64,000 bases of DNA from Bradyrhizobium ottawaense (GTDB lineage: Bacteria > Pseudomonadota > Alphaproteobacteria > Rhizobiales > Xanthobacteraceae), in NCBI RefSeq assembly GCF_002278135.3, contig NZ_CP029425.2:4316001-4380000 (forward strand), in the 5' to 3' direction. The translations under genes were made by a program, and so were the position numbers. Shown here piece after piece: positions 25,053 through 34,362 of this stretch (position 1 is the first letter of the stretch; each line of letters starts with the position of its first letter). The notes under the pieces were generated by a model. That model was not told the DNA's origin, made no database searches, and worked only from the letters and a program-made list of their open reading frames with translations.

Positions 25053-25142
25053 TCAGGCCCTCGTGCGGTAACCTTCAAACGCATGGGCCAGGAAGATCCC
25101 CGCGCTTACCAGACCCATCAGTGCCGAAACCGTCTCGATCAT
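25053..25142 (-). CDS. Very small hydrophobic protein (29 aa)
   Basis: Reads MIETVSALMGLVSAGIFLAH and ends FEGYRTRA. It is a single membrane span with a short basic C terminus. I recall nearly identical short proteins in Bradyrhizobium. No strong ribosome binding site is seen, so it remains tentative. Confidence 0.5.
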   Translation of the reverse strand: MIETVSALMGLVSAGIFLAHAFEGYRTRA

Positions 25143-25498
25143 CGTTAAATTCCAAATCCCGCCCTTGCATCCGAGAGAACGCGTGCGGCCTTGCACAGTC
25201 AAAAGAATTCCAGTGAAGGCAGCGACAATGGGGGTGGAGTGAGGATTTGGCGCAACAGAATGTCCAGCCGTGGCACAGAGTCGGTGCCATCGCTCCGTAG
25301 AACAACGGAAAAATGCGAACGTCTCGTTTACCATCCCGGCGGGATCGCTGTGGGCTCCCCATTTCCGCCGTGTTCGGGTTGCGTTATCGTTACCGCTTCC
25401 GACGCGGTGGTGGGCCGCCTCGGATTAGAGGACCGGACAGCGCTCCCCGTGGCCAAAGCGGGTTGGGTACGCCTCCGGCAAAGTGGTATTTGGGGCGC
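25143..25498 (+). other. Intergenic region upstream of rlpA
   Basis: No gene could be supported here. An open frame in phase with rlpA runs back to 25313 but lacks a signal peptide or conserved start. The region probably holds the divergent promoters of rlpA and the tiny minus-strand gene; no clear sigma-factor or regulator motif was found. Confidence 0.45.
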
Positions 25499-26425
25499 AT
25501 GGGGATCCGTCGGTCAGATTCGGTTTTGCGGGCCGCGCGTGGTGCTGCGGCGGTCGCGGCCTGCGTTGCGCTTGCCAATTGCGCCTCCTCCAACAAATTC
25601 GCCAGCCGCGTCGATCCGAAATACGGCGTGTCCTCGAGCCCCCGGGTCGTGGCGTTGGGGGATCCGGTCCCGAAGGGCGGCGGCACCTACCGCGTCGGCA
25701 AGCCCTATGTCGTGGCGGGCCGGACCTACGTGCCGGAGGAAGACGTCAACTATCGCGCCGAGGGCATGGCGTCCTGGTACGGCGACGACTTCCACGGCCG
25801 CCTGACCGCCAATGGCGAAGTGTTCGACATGACCTCGCTGACCGCGGCGCATCCGACCCTGCCGATGCCGTCCTATGCGCGGGTGACCAATGTCTCGAAC
25901 GGCAAGTCGCTGATCGTGCGCGTCAATGACCGCGGGCCCTATCACGGCAACCGCCTCATCGACGTCTCGAACAAGGCGGCCGAACTGCTTGAATTCAAAG
26001 GCAATGGCGTCGCCAAGGTCCGCGTCGAATATGTCGGCCGGGCGCCGCTCGAAGGCTCCGACGACCGCCAGCTTCTGGCGACCCTGCGCACCGGCGTTCC
26101 GGCGCCGTCGCCCTCGATGGTCCGGGTCGCCTCGGCCAAGCCCTTCGTGCCGGAATTGCCGGGATCGAGCCGCGGTGCCATTCGCGGCGACGTGCCGATG
26201 CCGGAGGGGCGGCCCTATAATCTCGGCACCACTTCCGCCGACATGGCCTCGCTCAACGCGACCTCGGAAATGTCGGCCTCGAGCCGCAGCCGGGGCCGGG
26301 CGGTCCACAACGCCCGCGCCGTGTCCTATGAAGAGGACGGCCGCTACGCCGCCGAGAATGCGCCGTCGTCGGCCGACGGGGCCGCCGAGGCCCGCAGCAT
26401 CCTGAGCGGCCGCGGGCTCTACTAG
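25499..26425 (+). CDS. rlpA: RlpA-like septal ring lytic transglycosylase lipoprotein
   Basis: A 308-residue lipoprotein. The N-terminal helix ends in a lipobox, ALANC (Cys near residue 30). The double-psi beta-barrel RlpA domain spans about residues 80-185: GMASWYGDDFHGRLTANGEVFDM, TAAHPTLPMPSYARVTN, and RVNDRGPYHGNRLIDVS. The family cleaves naked glycan strands at the septum. No C-terminal SPOR domain is visible, which distinguishes it from the E. coli protein; a Ser/Ala-rich tail takes its place. The stop codon overlaps that of the convergent hydrolase gene. Confidence 0.87.
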   Translation: MGIRRSDSVLRAARGAAAVAACVALANCASSNKFASRVDPKYGVSSSPRVVALGDPVPKGGGTYRVGKPYVVAGRTYVPEEDVNYRAEGMASWYGDDFHGRLTANGEVFDMTSLTAAHPTLPMPSYARVTNVSNGKSLIVRVNDRGPYHGNRLIDVSNKAAELLEFKGNGVAKVRVEYVGRAPLEGSDDRQLLATLRTGVPAPSPSMVRVASAKPFVPELPGSSRGAIRGDVPMPEGRPYNLGTTSADMASLNATSEMSASSRSRGRAVHNARAVSYEEDGRYAAENAPSSADGAAEARSILSGRGLY

Positions 26426-27375
26426 ACTGCGCTTTCGTTCAGGAATTGCACCAGCGCCGCGTTCACCTCGTCGGGCCGTTCCTGCTGCACCCAATGGCCG
26501 GCGCCCTCGATGATCAGCTTTCGCTTCAGATTGGGCAGCACGCGCTCGAGCTCGTTGACGCGCTTGGCGCCGATCAGGCCGGTGATGACGGCGTCCCTGG
26601 AGCCGGCGATGAACAACGAGGGCTGATGGATCTGCGCGTCCTGCCAGGGTGCCGTCAGCTCCCAATTGCGGTCGATGTTGCGGTACCAGTTCAGCCCGCC
26701 GCGAAAGCCGGACTTGCGGAAGCTCTCGGTGAAATAGGCGAGATCTGCCTCGCCGAGCCAGGCGGGCAGCGTCTCCTCGGCGGTCGCGTGGCTGAGAAAG
26801 CCCTTGCCCTCCTGCACGAACATGGCGGCGGTGGGATCGGCAAGGCCGCGTCCGCCGAGCACGATGCGCATGGTGCGGGCGACGTCGCGTTCCAGCTCGG
26901 CCTCGGCGACGCCGGGCGCCTGGAAGTACTGCCAGTAGAAATTGGTGACGCCGCCCTGGCGCAAGAGGTCGAGCGGCTTGCCGCGGCCGCGGAACGGCGG
27001 CGGCACGCTAAGGCCGGCGACCGCCGTGAAGATGTCCGGCCGGAACAGCGCCGCGTGCCAGGCGACCGGCGCGCCCCAATCGTGGCCGACCACCATCGCC
27101 TTGGTTTCGCCGAGCGCCTGCACCAGGCCGACCACGTCGCCGACCGTGTCGAAGATCGAGTAGGCGGCAACCTCAGGCGGCGCGGCGCTTTGGCCGTAGC
27201 CGCGCATGTCGGGGGCGACGACGTGAAACCCGGCCGCGGCGAGCGCGGGGATCTGGTGGCGCCAGGAATAGGACAGCTCCGGCCAGCCATGGCACAGAAC
27301 GACCAGCGGACCCTGGCCGGCTTCGCGGATGAAGAGATCGATGCCGTTGGCCTTGATCACGCGGGTGGAAGACAT
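26422..27375 (-). CDS. Alpha/beta hydrolase, epoxide hydrolase-like
   Basis: A 317-residue alpha/beta hydrolase. CHGWPELSYSWRHQIPAL (oxyanion HGxP motif), DMRGYGQS and the nucleophile elbow GHDWGAP (Asp) are the epoxide hydrolase pattern, as are a cap domain around residues 140-220 and the catalytic His in EGAGHWVQQERPDEV. It would open epoxides or similar substrates; the true substrate is unknown. The ATG at 27375 follows a GGCGGA site and the frame further upstream is not conserved. It is convergent with rlpA and divergent from dac. Confidence 0.87.
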   Translation of the reverse strand: MSSTRVIKANGIDLFIREAGQGPLVVLCHGWPELSYSWRHQIPALAAAGFHVVAPDMRGYGQSAAPPEVAAYSIFDTVGDVVGLVQALGETKAMVVGHDWGAPVAWHAALFRPDIFTAVAGLSVPPPFRGRGKPLDLLRQGGVTNFYWQYFQAPGVAEAELERDVARTMRIVLGGRGLADPTAAMFVQEGKGFLSHATAEETLPAWLGEADLAYFTESFRKSGFRGGLNWYRNIDRNWELTAPWQDAQIHQPSLFIAGSRDAVITGLIGAKRVNELERVLPNLKRKLIIEGAGHWVQQERPDEVNAALVQFLNESAV

Positions 27376-27527
27376 CGCTTTTCCGCCTTGTTTCAGGGGT
27401 TTGGTCGAGAAACATAAGGCGCCACGATAGGGGCGCGGCGAGAATCGTGCAATCTCGCGGCAGGCGTCCAACGTCGTGTTGTTCGCACCGGTTCCAGCTG
27501 TTAGAACGCCGCTCTCAGGGCTTGGCC

Positions 27528-28790
27528 ATGGCATTTCGTCCTTCTTCGCTTCGTCGCAGCCGCTTCACCGCGAGGGCGCTGGTGCGCGGGCTGATCGCGA
27601 CGGCTGTGGTCGTGGGCGTCGGCTGGAGCGGGGCACTTCTGGCCGCCAACCAGAGCATCCAGGGGGCCAAGAAGCCGGACGATGCCGGCTTCGACGGCGA
27701 TGCCCCGACTGCGATCCTGATCGAGGCCTCCTCAGGCAGCGTGCTGTTCGAGAAGAACGCCGACGAGCTGCGCGCGCCCTCCAGCATGATGAAGCTGATG
27801 ACGGCGGAAGTCGTCTTCAATGCCATCAAGAAGGGCGACATCAAGCTCACCGACGAGTACCGGATCAGCGAGAATGCCTGGCGCCGGGGCGGCGCGCCCT
27901 CGGGCGGCTCGACCATGTTTGCCGCCATCAACAGCAAGGTCTCGGTCGACGATCTCCTGCACGGCGCGATCATCCAGAGCGGCAACGATGCCTGCATCGC
28001 GCTTGCCGAGGCCATGGCCGGCAACGAGAAGATCTTCGCGGCCGACTTCATGACCAAGCGCGCGCGTGAGCTCGGCATGACCAAGTCGACCTTCGGCAAC
28101 TCCAACGGCTTGCCCGACCCCGCCAACAAGATGACGGTGCGCGAGCTCGGAATCCTCGCCCGGCACATTATCCTGGACTTCCCCGAATTCTACAAACTGT
28201 TCGGCGAGAAGGAGTACACCTGGAACAAGATCCGCCAGCCCAACCGCAATCCGCTGCTCAACTCGATGGAAGGCGCCGACGGCCTGAAGACCGGTTATAC
28301 GAAGGAGGGCGGCTACGGTATGGTCGGCTCGGCCGTGCAGAACGGCACGCGGCTGATCGTCGTCGTCAACGGATTGGAAGATCCCGAGGATCGCGCCACG
28401 GAAGCCAAGAAAATGCTGGAGTGGGGTTTCCGCAATTTCGAGACCCGCACGCTGATCGCGGCCGAGCAGCCGGTCGGCTACGCCAAGGTGTTCGGCGGCG
28501 AGAGCCGTTCGGTCAAGCTCGTCGCCAAGACTCCGGTGAAGGTGATGGTGCACAAGAACGGCAGCGACAAGCTGATTGCGCGCGTCGTCTATAGCGGTCC
28601 GGTGCGGGCGCCGGTCGAGGCCGGCCAACGGGTCGGCGTGGTCAAGGTCTGGCGTAGCGGCAACATCGCGGTGGAGACGCCGGTCTATGCGGCCGAAGCG
28701 ATCGGCACCGGCTCGACCGTGCGACGCGCGATCGACGGCGCCAGCGAGCTCGTGATCGGCATGTTCCGCGCAGGCGCCGAGAAGCTCTGA
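27528..28790 (+). CDS. D-alanyl-D-alanine carboxypeptidase (PBP5/6 type)
   Basis: A 420-residue low-molecular-weight penicillin-binding protein. After an N-terminal membrane or signal helix (RGLIATAVVVGVGWSGALLA), the peptidase S11 motifs appear in order: S-x-x-K as SSMMK, the SGN triad in QSGNDACIALAEA, and KTG in DGLKTGYT. The C-terminal domain and an amphipathic helix (ASELVIGMFRAGAEKL) would hold it to the membrane. It trims pentapeptide stems in peptidoglycan. It leads a block with tmk and holB (gaps of 2 bases and an overlap). Confidence 0.9.
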   Translation: MAFRPSSLRRSRFTARALVRGLIATAVVVGVGWSGALLAANQSIQGAKKPDDAGFDGDAPTAILIEASSGSVLFEKNADELRAPSSMMKLMTAEVVFNAIKKGDIKLTDEYRISENAWRRGGAPSGGSTMFAAINSKVSVDDLLHGAIIQSGNDACIALAEAMAGNEKIFAADFMTKRARELGMTKSTFGNSNGLPDPANKMTVRELGILARHIILDFPEFYKLFGEKEYTWNKIRQPNRNPLLNSMEGADGLKTGYTKEGGYGMVGSAVQNGTRLIVVVNGLEDPEDRATEAKKMLEWGFRNFETRTLIAAEQPVGYAKVFGGESRSVKLVAKTPVKVMVHKNGSDKLIARVVYSGPVRAPVEAGQRVGVVKVWRSGNIAVETPVYAAEAIGTGSTVRRAIDGASELVIGMFRAGAEKL

Positions 28791-28792
28791 TC

Positions 28793-29479
28793 ATGAGTGA
28801 GAGCGCGCCACAGCGGCCGTCCGGACGCGGACGCTTCATCACCTTTGAAGGCGGCGAGGGCACCGGCAAGTCGACCCAGATCAAGAAGCTCGCCGACCGT
28901 CTCAAGGCGGCAAAGCTCCGCATCCGCGTCACCCGGGAGCCGGGCGGCTCGCCGGGCGCCGAGATCATGCGTCATCTGGTGCTGTCGGGCATGGGCAGGC
29001 TGCTCGGCCCCGAGGCGGAGACGCTGCTGTTTGCCGCCGCGCGCGATGACCATGTCCGCACCGTGATCCTGCCTGCGCTCAACCAGGGGACCTGGGTGCT
29101 GTGCGACCGCTTCGCCGACTCGACGCGGGCCTATCAGGGTAGCCTCGGCCAAGTGCCTGAGGGCCTGATCAACGCGATGCAGCGGGTCACGATCGGCGAT
29201 CTCAAGCCGGACCTCACCATCATCCTCGACCTGCCGGTCGAGATCGGCCTGCAACGCGCCGCCGCGCGCCGGGGCGGTGGCACGCCGGACCGGTTCGAGG
29301 GCGAGAAGCTGAGCTTCCACCAGGGCCTGCGCGAGGCCTATCGCAAGATTGCCGAGGACGATCCCGCACGCTGCGTGCTGATCGACGCCAATTCCGACCC
29401 TGACACGGTTGCAGGCCGTGTCTGGACGGCGCTGCGCGATCGTCTTCTTCCCACGCCAGCCTCGGTGGTTTCCGTATGA
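28793..29479 (+). CDS. tmk: Thymidylate kinase
   Basis: A 228-residue kinase that phosphorylates dTMP to dTDP. P-loop FEGGEGTGKSTQ, the DR motif CDRFADSTRAYQG, and the LID ARRGGGTPDRFEGE are present. It starts two bases after the carboxypeptidase stop; the next gene overlaps by four bases. This tmk-holB order is common in alphaproteobacteria. Confidence 0.94.
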   Translation: MSESAPQRPSGRGRFITFEGGEGTGKSTQIKKLADRLKAAKLRIRVTREPGGSPGAEIMRHLVLSGMGRLLGPEAETLLFAAARDDHVRTVILPALNQGTWVLCDRFADSTRAYQGSLGQVPEGLINAMQRVTIGDLKPDLTIILDLPVEIGLQRAAARRGGGTPDRFEGEKLSFHQGLREAYRKIAEDDPARCVLIDANSDPDTVAGRVWTALRDRLLPTPASVVSV

Positions 29480-30522
29480 GCCCGCGTCAGACCGAGCGCG
29501 AAACCGGCATTCCGCATCCGCGCGAGACATCGAAACTGTTCGGTCATCGCGAGGCGGAGACCGCGCTGTTGACGGCCTATCGCAGCGGCCGCATCCCTCA
29601 CGCCTGGCTGATCGGCGGGCCGCAGGGCATCGGCAAGGCGACCCTGGCCTATCGCATGGCGCGCTTCGTGCTAGCCCATGGCCAGCCGCTTGCGCCTTCC
29701 GTGCAGCGCGCCGAAGACCTCGCGATCGATCCCGATGACGCCGTGGCGCGGCAGGTGGCGGCCGGCTCGCATGGCGGCCTGCTGACGCTGGAGCGTACCG
29801 CCAACGATCGCGGCGTGATGCGCACCGTGATCACCGTGGACGAGACGCGCGAGACGATCGGCTTCTTCGGCTCGACTGCCGCGGCCGAAGGCTGGCGCGT
29901 CTGCATCGTCGATACCGTCGACGAGCTCAATCCGAACGCGGCCAACGCGCTGTTGAAAATCCTCGAGGAACCGCCGCAGCAATCGCTGTTCCTCTTGGTG
30001 AGCCACGCGCCCGCGCGCGTGCTCGCCACCATCCAGTCGCGCTGTCGCAAGCTTCGCCTGCGATCGCTCGCCACGAATGATGTGATCGGGGCGGCGGCGT
30101 CGGCGGCCGAGCTCGATCCGAACGATCCAGCGCTGCGCGAGGCGGCGGAGGCCTCAGAGGGCAGCGTTGCACGGGCTCTGACTCTCCTCGGCGGCGACGC
30201 GCTCAAGCTCCAGCAGCGCACGGCGGCGCTGCTCGCGCGCCTGCCGCAGGTCGATCCGCGCGAATTGCACACGCTCGGCGATTCGCTCGGCACCAGTGAC
30301 CGCGTCGCGCTCGCGGCCTTCATCGACGGCATCGATCGCTGGATCGCGGAACGCCTGCATGCGGACGAGGCCAATGCCAACCAGAACCTGCCGCGCCTTG
30401 CGCGCCTAGCCGAGGTATGGGAAAAGATCGTCCGCGCCGCGCGCGACACCGAAACCTACAATCTGGAACGAAAGCCCTTGGTTTTCTCGGTGTTCGGCTG
30501 GCTGGCGGACGCAACGCGCTAA
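29476..30522 (+). CDS. holB: DNA polymerase III subunit delta'
   Basis: A 348-residue clamp-loader subunit. Its ATPase-like fold begins with FGHREAETALLTAYRSGRIPHAWLIGGPQGIGKATLAYRMA, which includes the P-loop GPQGIGKAT; the sensor region NALLKILEEPPQQSLFLLVSHAP and the SRC-type motif IQSRCRKLRL follow. It loads the sliding clamp with the other gamma-complex subunits. Its ATG overlaps tmk, so the two are translated together. Confidence 0.93.
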   Translation: MSPRQTERETGIPHPRETSKLFGHREAETALLTAYRSGRIPHAWLIGGPQGIGKATLAYRMARFVLAHGQPLAPSVQRAEDLAIDPDDAVARQVAAGSHGGLLTLERTANDRGVMRTVITVDETRETIGFFGSTAAAEGWRVCIVDTVDELNPNAANALLKILEEPPQQSLFLLVSHAPARVLATIQSRCRKLRLRSLATNDVIGAAASAAELDPNDPALREAAEASEGSVARALTLLGGDALKLQQRTAALLARLPQVDPRELHTLGDSLGTSDRVALAAFIDGIDRWIAERLHADEANANQNLPRLARLAEVWEKIVRAARDTETYNLERKPLVFSVFGWLADATR

Positions 30523-30523
30523 A

Positions 30524-30567
30524 GCATGATCCGGAACAGTGCGCAGCGGTTTTCCGAAAGATCATGC
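30524..30567. repeat. GCATGATC...GATCATGC palindromic repeat
   Basis: GCATGATCCGGAA at the left and GATCATGC at the right enclose a GGTTTTCC segment. Elements of the form AGCATGATCCGGAA-GGTTTTCC-GATCATGC are frequent between genes in Bradyrhizobium and relatives. This copy lies directly after the holB stop codon, in the 108-base gap before metG. Confidence 0.65.
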
Positions 30568-30630
30568 GCAAATCAATAATCGAACCCAGGTTCGTCTCCA
30601 GATTTCGAGAAGCCGGTAAAGGAATTCGTC

Positions 30631-32649
30631 GTGGCAACGCGAGCTAAGAAAACTGCTAAAGGCAAGGGCCGCAACAAGGCTGCGAAGAAAGCCGCAAAGA
30701 AGGCCGTGAAGGCGCGCGCGTCCAAGGCCAACGCCAAGGCGGCCAAGAAAGTCAGGAAGACCAAGAAGGCCACGGCCAAGAAGGGCGCGAAGAAGAGCGC
30801 CGTGAAGACGGCAAAGAAGGCGGTCAAGAAGGCTGCGAAGAAGCCGGCTGTCGCCAAGAAGGCTGTGAAGAAAGCCGCCAAGAAGCCAGCCAACAAATCA
30901 GCCAAGACCCCCGCCAAGTCGCCTGCGAAGACGGTGGCCAAGAAGGCGAGGGTGGTCGCGCCTGTGATCGCAGCGCCGGCCCCCGCCGCCACGCCGCCGA
31001 AGGCTGCCAAGCCGAAGGCCCCGCGCGCGCCGAAGCCCGCTGCAGCTCCGCAAGCCGCAGCGCCCGCAGCCGCACCAAAGGCTGCCGCGCCCGTTGCCGC
31101 CCCCGCACGCGACAACGTCTTCTACATCACGACCGCCATCGCCTATCCCAACGGCAGTCCGCATATTGGCCACGCCTATGAGGCGATCGCGACCGACGTG
31201 CTGGCGCGTTTTGCGCGGCTCGACGGCAAGGACGTGTTCTTCCTGACCGGTACCGACGAGCACGGCCAGAAGATGGTGCAGACGGCGGCCGGCGAGAACA
31301 TGGCCGTCTCCGCGCTCGCTGCCCGCAATGCCGGTCGCTTTAAGGAGATGGACGAGCGTCTGAACGTGTCGTTCGATCGCTTCATCCGCACCACCGAGGA
31401 GCAGCATCATCGCTCCAGCCAGGAGATCTGGCGGCGCATGGAAGCGAACGGCGATATCTATGCCGACATCTATGCAGGCTGGTATTCCGTGCGGGACGAG
31501 GCGTATTACGCCGAGGATGAGACGCGCCTGACCGATGACGGCGTCCGGCTCGGCCCGCAGGGCACGCCGGTCGAATGGGTCGAGGAGAAGAGCTATTTCT
31601 TCCGCCTGTCGGCCTATCAGGACAAGCTGTTGAAGCTTTACGCGGATCAGCCTGACTTCGTTGGGCCGGATTCCCGCAAGAACGAGGTGGTGAGCTTCGT
31701 CAAAGGCGGCCTGCGTGATCTCTCGATCTCGCGCACCACCTTCGATTGGGGCGTCAAGGTGCCCGGTGACGAAGAGCACGTGATGTATGTCTGGGTCGAC
31801 GCGCTGACCAACTACATCACCGGCGTCGGCTTCCCCGATGAGAGCGACAAAAACTGGCGCTATTGGCCGGCCGATGTGCACATCATCGGCAAGGACATCA
31901 TCCGTTTCCACGCGGTGTATTGGCCGGCGTTCCTGCTTTCGGCCGGCATCCCGCTGCCGAAGCGGGTCTATGCCCACGGCTTCCTGTTCAGCAGGGGCGA
32001 GAAGATGTCGAAGTCGGTCGGCAACGTCGTCGATCCCTTCAATCTTGCCGACCAGTACGGCGTCGACCAGGTGCGCTATTTCTTCCTGCGCGAGGTGCCG
32101 TTCGGACAGGACGGCAACTACAACCACGAGGCCATCGTGGCGCGCATCAACGCCGACCTCGCCAACGATCTTGGCAACCTCGCGCAGCGTTCGCTGTCGA
32201 TGATCGCCAAGCAACTCGGCGGCGTGCTGCCCGAGCCCGGCGAATTCAGCGCCAACGACAAGGCAATCCTGGCGATGGCCGACGGCATGGTCGCCGCATC
32301 GCGCGAGGCCATGGCAACGCAGCAGATCCATCACTGGCTCAACGCCGTCTGGGCCGTGGTTGCGGAGGCCAACCGCTATTTCGCGGGCGAGGCGCCGTGG
32401 GCGCTCGCCAAGACCGACCCGGCCAGGCAGAAGACGGTGCTCTACGTCACGGCCGAAGTCGTGCGCCAGATCGCGATCCTGGCGCAGCCAGCGATGCCGA
32501 CCGCTTCAGGATTGCTGCTCGACAGCCTCGGCATCCCGGACGGGGAGCGCAACTTCGTCATGCTCGGCGGTTCCAAGCGCATCGCACCCGGCTCGACCCT
32601 GCCGGCGCCAACGCCGGCGTTCCCGCGCTACATCGAGCCGGCAGCCTAG
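30631..32649 (+). CDS. metG: Methionyl-tRNA synthetase with histone-H1-like N-terminal extension
   Basis: A 672-residue protein. Residues 1 to about 105 are almost only Lys and Ala with repeats of the type [11 protein letters not shown], residues 105-160 are Ala/Pro rich, and the synthetase core starts at about 161 with [24 protein letters not shown] (HIGH motif), DEHGQKM, and KMSKS in [11 protein letters not shown]. The core charges tRNA-Met. The extension resembles bacterial H1-like DNA-binding proteins. Its GTG start follows AAAGGA eight bases upstream, and no ATG precedes the core in frame, so the extension is probably translated. It belongs with the tatD block. Confidence 0.9.
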   Translation: MATRAKKTAKGKGRNKAAKKAAKKAVKARASKANAKAAKKVRKTKKATAKKGAKKSAVKTAKKAVKKAAKKPAVAKKAVKKAAKKPANKSAKTPAKSPAKTVAKKARVVAPVIAAPAPAATPPKAAKPKAPRAPKPAAAPQAAAPAAAPKAAAPVAAPARDNVFYITTAIAYPNGSPHIGHAYEAIATDVLARFARLDGKDVFFLTGTDEHGQKMVQTAAGENMAVSALAARNAGRFKEMDERLNVSFDRFIRTTEEQHHRSSQEIWRRMEANGDIYADIYAGWYSVRDEAYYAEDETRLTDDGVRLGPQGTPVEWVEEKSYFFRLSAYQDKLLKLYADQPDFVGPDSRKNEVVSFVKGGLRDLSISRTTFDWGVKVPGDEEHVMYVWVDALTNYITGVGFPDESDKNWRYWPADVHIIGKDIIRFHAVYWPAFLLSAGIPLPKRVYAHGFLFSRGEKMSKSVGNVVDPFNLADQYGVDQVRYFFLREVPFGQDGNYNHEAIVARINADLANDLGNLAQRSLSMIAKQLGGVLPEPGEFSANDKAILAMADGMVAASREAMATQQIHHWLNAVWAVVAEANRYFAGEAPWALAKTDPARQKTVLYVTAEVVRQIAILAQPAMPTASGLLLDSLGIPDGERNFVMLGGSKRIAPGSTLPAPTPAFPRYIEPAA

Positions 32650-32661
32650 GACGTTTGCGCG

Positions 32662-33438
32662 ATGCTGGTCGACAGCCACTGCCATCTGGATTTTCCGGAT
32701 TTTGCGGAAGATCTCGACGGGATCGTATCGCGGGCACGCGCGGCCGGCATCGGCCGCATGGTCACGATCTCGACCCGGGTCCGGAAGCTCGACCAGCTTC
32801 TGGCCATCACTGAACGCTATGACGATGTCTACTGCTCGGTCGGCACTCATCCACATAACGCGGATGAGGAGGACGGTATCGCGCCGGACGAGCTGGTTGC
32901 GTTGACGGAGCATCCCAAAGTCGTCGCGCTCGGCGAGGCCGGGCTCGATTATTTCTACGACAACGGCTCGCCAGAGGCGCAGGCGAGGGGCTTTCGCGCC
33001 CACATCGCCGCCGCCCGCACCACCGGCCTGCCGCTGGTGATCCACACCCGCGAGGCCGACGCGGACTGCGCGCGCATCCTGGAAGAGGAGGCGGCCAAGG
33101 GGGCGTTTCGCGCCGTGCTGCATTGTTACACCGGCGGGCGCGAGCTGGCGCTGAAAGCGGTGTCACTCGGGCTCTATATCGGTTTCACGGGCATCCTGAC
33201 CTTCAAGAAATCGGAGACCTTGCGGGCGCTGGCGGCCGAACTGCCGGCCGATCGCATTCTGGTCGAAACGGACTCGCCCTATCTTGCGCCCGGCAAGTTC
33301 CGGGGCAAACGCAACGAGCCCGCTCATGTAGTCGAGGTCGCAAAAGTGCTGGCCGCGACGCGCGGCGTGTCGCTTGACGAGATCTCGCGCCAGACCAGCG
33401 AAAACTTCTTCCGCCTGTTCTCGAAGGTGAAAGCTTGA
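32662..33438 (+). CDS. TatD-family metal-dependent DNase/hydrolase
   Basis: A 258-residue TIM-barrel hydrolase. The metal-binding HxH is seen as DSHCHLDFPDF, followed by GTHPHNADEE, GEAGLDYFYD, HTREADAD, HCYTGG and ETDSPYLAP. TatD proteins are 3'-5' nucleases with roles in DNA repair and turnover. It is 12 bases after metG and 13 bases before the MBL-fold gene; this gene order (metG-tatD-MBL) is conserved in many alphaproteobacteria. Confidence 0.92.
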   Translation: MLVDSHCHLDFPDFAEDLDGIVSRARAAGIGRMVTISTRVRKLDQLLAITERYDDVYCSVGTHPHNADEEDGIAPDELVALTEHPKVVALGEAGLDYFYDNGSPEAQARGFRAHIAAARTTGLPLVIHTREADADCARILEEEAAKGAFRAVLHCYTGGRELALKAVSLGLYIGFTGILTFKKSETLRALAAELPADRILVETDSPYLAPGKFRGKRNEPAHVVEVAKVLAATRGVSLDEISRQTSENFFRLFSKVKA

Positions 33439-33451
33439 AACCGGGAGCCGC

Positions 33452-34249
33452 ATGACGCTGACGCTGACCATCCTGGGCTGCGGCTCCTCCGCCGGCGTGC
33501 CGCGCCCGGCGCTCGGCTGGGGTGCCTGCGATCCCAACAATCCCAAGAACCGCCGCCGCCGCTGCTCGCTGCTGGTCGAACGGACCTCCGAGCACGGCAC
33601 CACGCGCATCCTGATCGACACCTCGCCGGATCTGCGCGAGCAATTGCTCTCGACCAATGTCGATCACATCGACGCGGTGTTCCTGACGCATGAGCACGCC
33701 GATCAGACCCACGGCATGGACGATTTGCGTTCGGTCGTGATGCACATGCGCCGTCGTATCCCGACCTATTTCAACCAGTCGACGGCCAAGGACATCCTGT
33801 CGCGGTTCTCCTATTGCTTCATCTCGCCGGAGGGCAGCGACTATCCGCCGATCCTGACGCGGCATTCGATCGAAGCTGGCGAAAGCCAGACCGTTCTGGG
33901 GAAGGGCGGCGCCGTGACGATGACGGCCTTCCTGGTGCAGCACGGCAACATTCCCGCGCTCGGCTACCGCATCGGGGATGCGGCCTACACACCCGACCTC
34001 AACGACATCCCGCGCGAGAGCTGGGGTGCGCTGGAGAATCTGGACCTTTGGATCGTCGACGGTCTGCGCTACACCAACCATGTCAGCCATTTCAGCATCA
34101 ACGACGCGCTGTCCTGGATCGAACGGTTCAAGCCGAAGCGCGCAGTCATCACCAACATGACGGCCGACGTCGATTACGAAGTGATCCGGCAATCGCTACC
34201 CGCGGGCGTCGTGCCCGCTTTTGACGGGCTGCGGCTCGAGACGCGCTGA
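33452..34249 (+). CDS. MBL-fold metallo-hydrolase (PhnP-like)
   Basis: A 265-residue metallo-beta-lactamase-fold protein. The motif THEHADQTHG is the HxHxDxxHG metal site; the N terminus LTILGCGSSAGVPRP is the PhnP-type opening, and DLWIVDGLRY with NHVSHFS carries the remaining ligands. PhnP homologues cleave cyclic phosphodiesters of phosphonate breakdown and related nucleotides; no phn genes are near, so the substrate is open. It ends the block that begins with dac. Confidence 0.85.
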   Translation: MTLTLTILGCGSSAGVPRPALGWGACDPNNPKNRRRRCSLLVERTSEHGTTRILIDTSPDLREQLLSTNVDHIDAVFLTHEHADQTHGMDDLRSVVMHMRRRIPTYFNQSTAKDILSRFSYCFISPEGSDYPPILTRHSIEAGESQTVLGKGGAVTMTAFLVQHGNIPALGYRIGDAAYTPDLNDIPRESWGALENLDLWIVDGLRYTNHVSHFSINDALSWIERFKPKRAVITNMTADVDYEVIRQSLPAGVVPAFDGLRLETR

Positions 34250-34362
34250 GCGCACCGGCCTGGCGCGATACGGCCTCGCCGGCAATGGAGCGGGAGCCTC
34301 AACGCTGCCGAGACTTCCCGGCGGCGCCGGCCTCGATCCGCATTTTGAAATGGGAAATCAGC

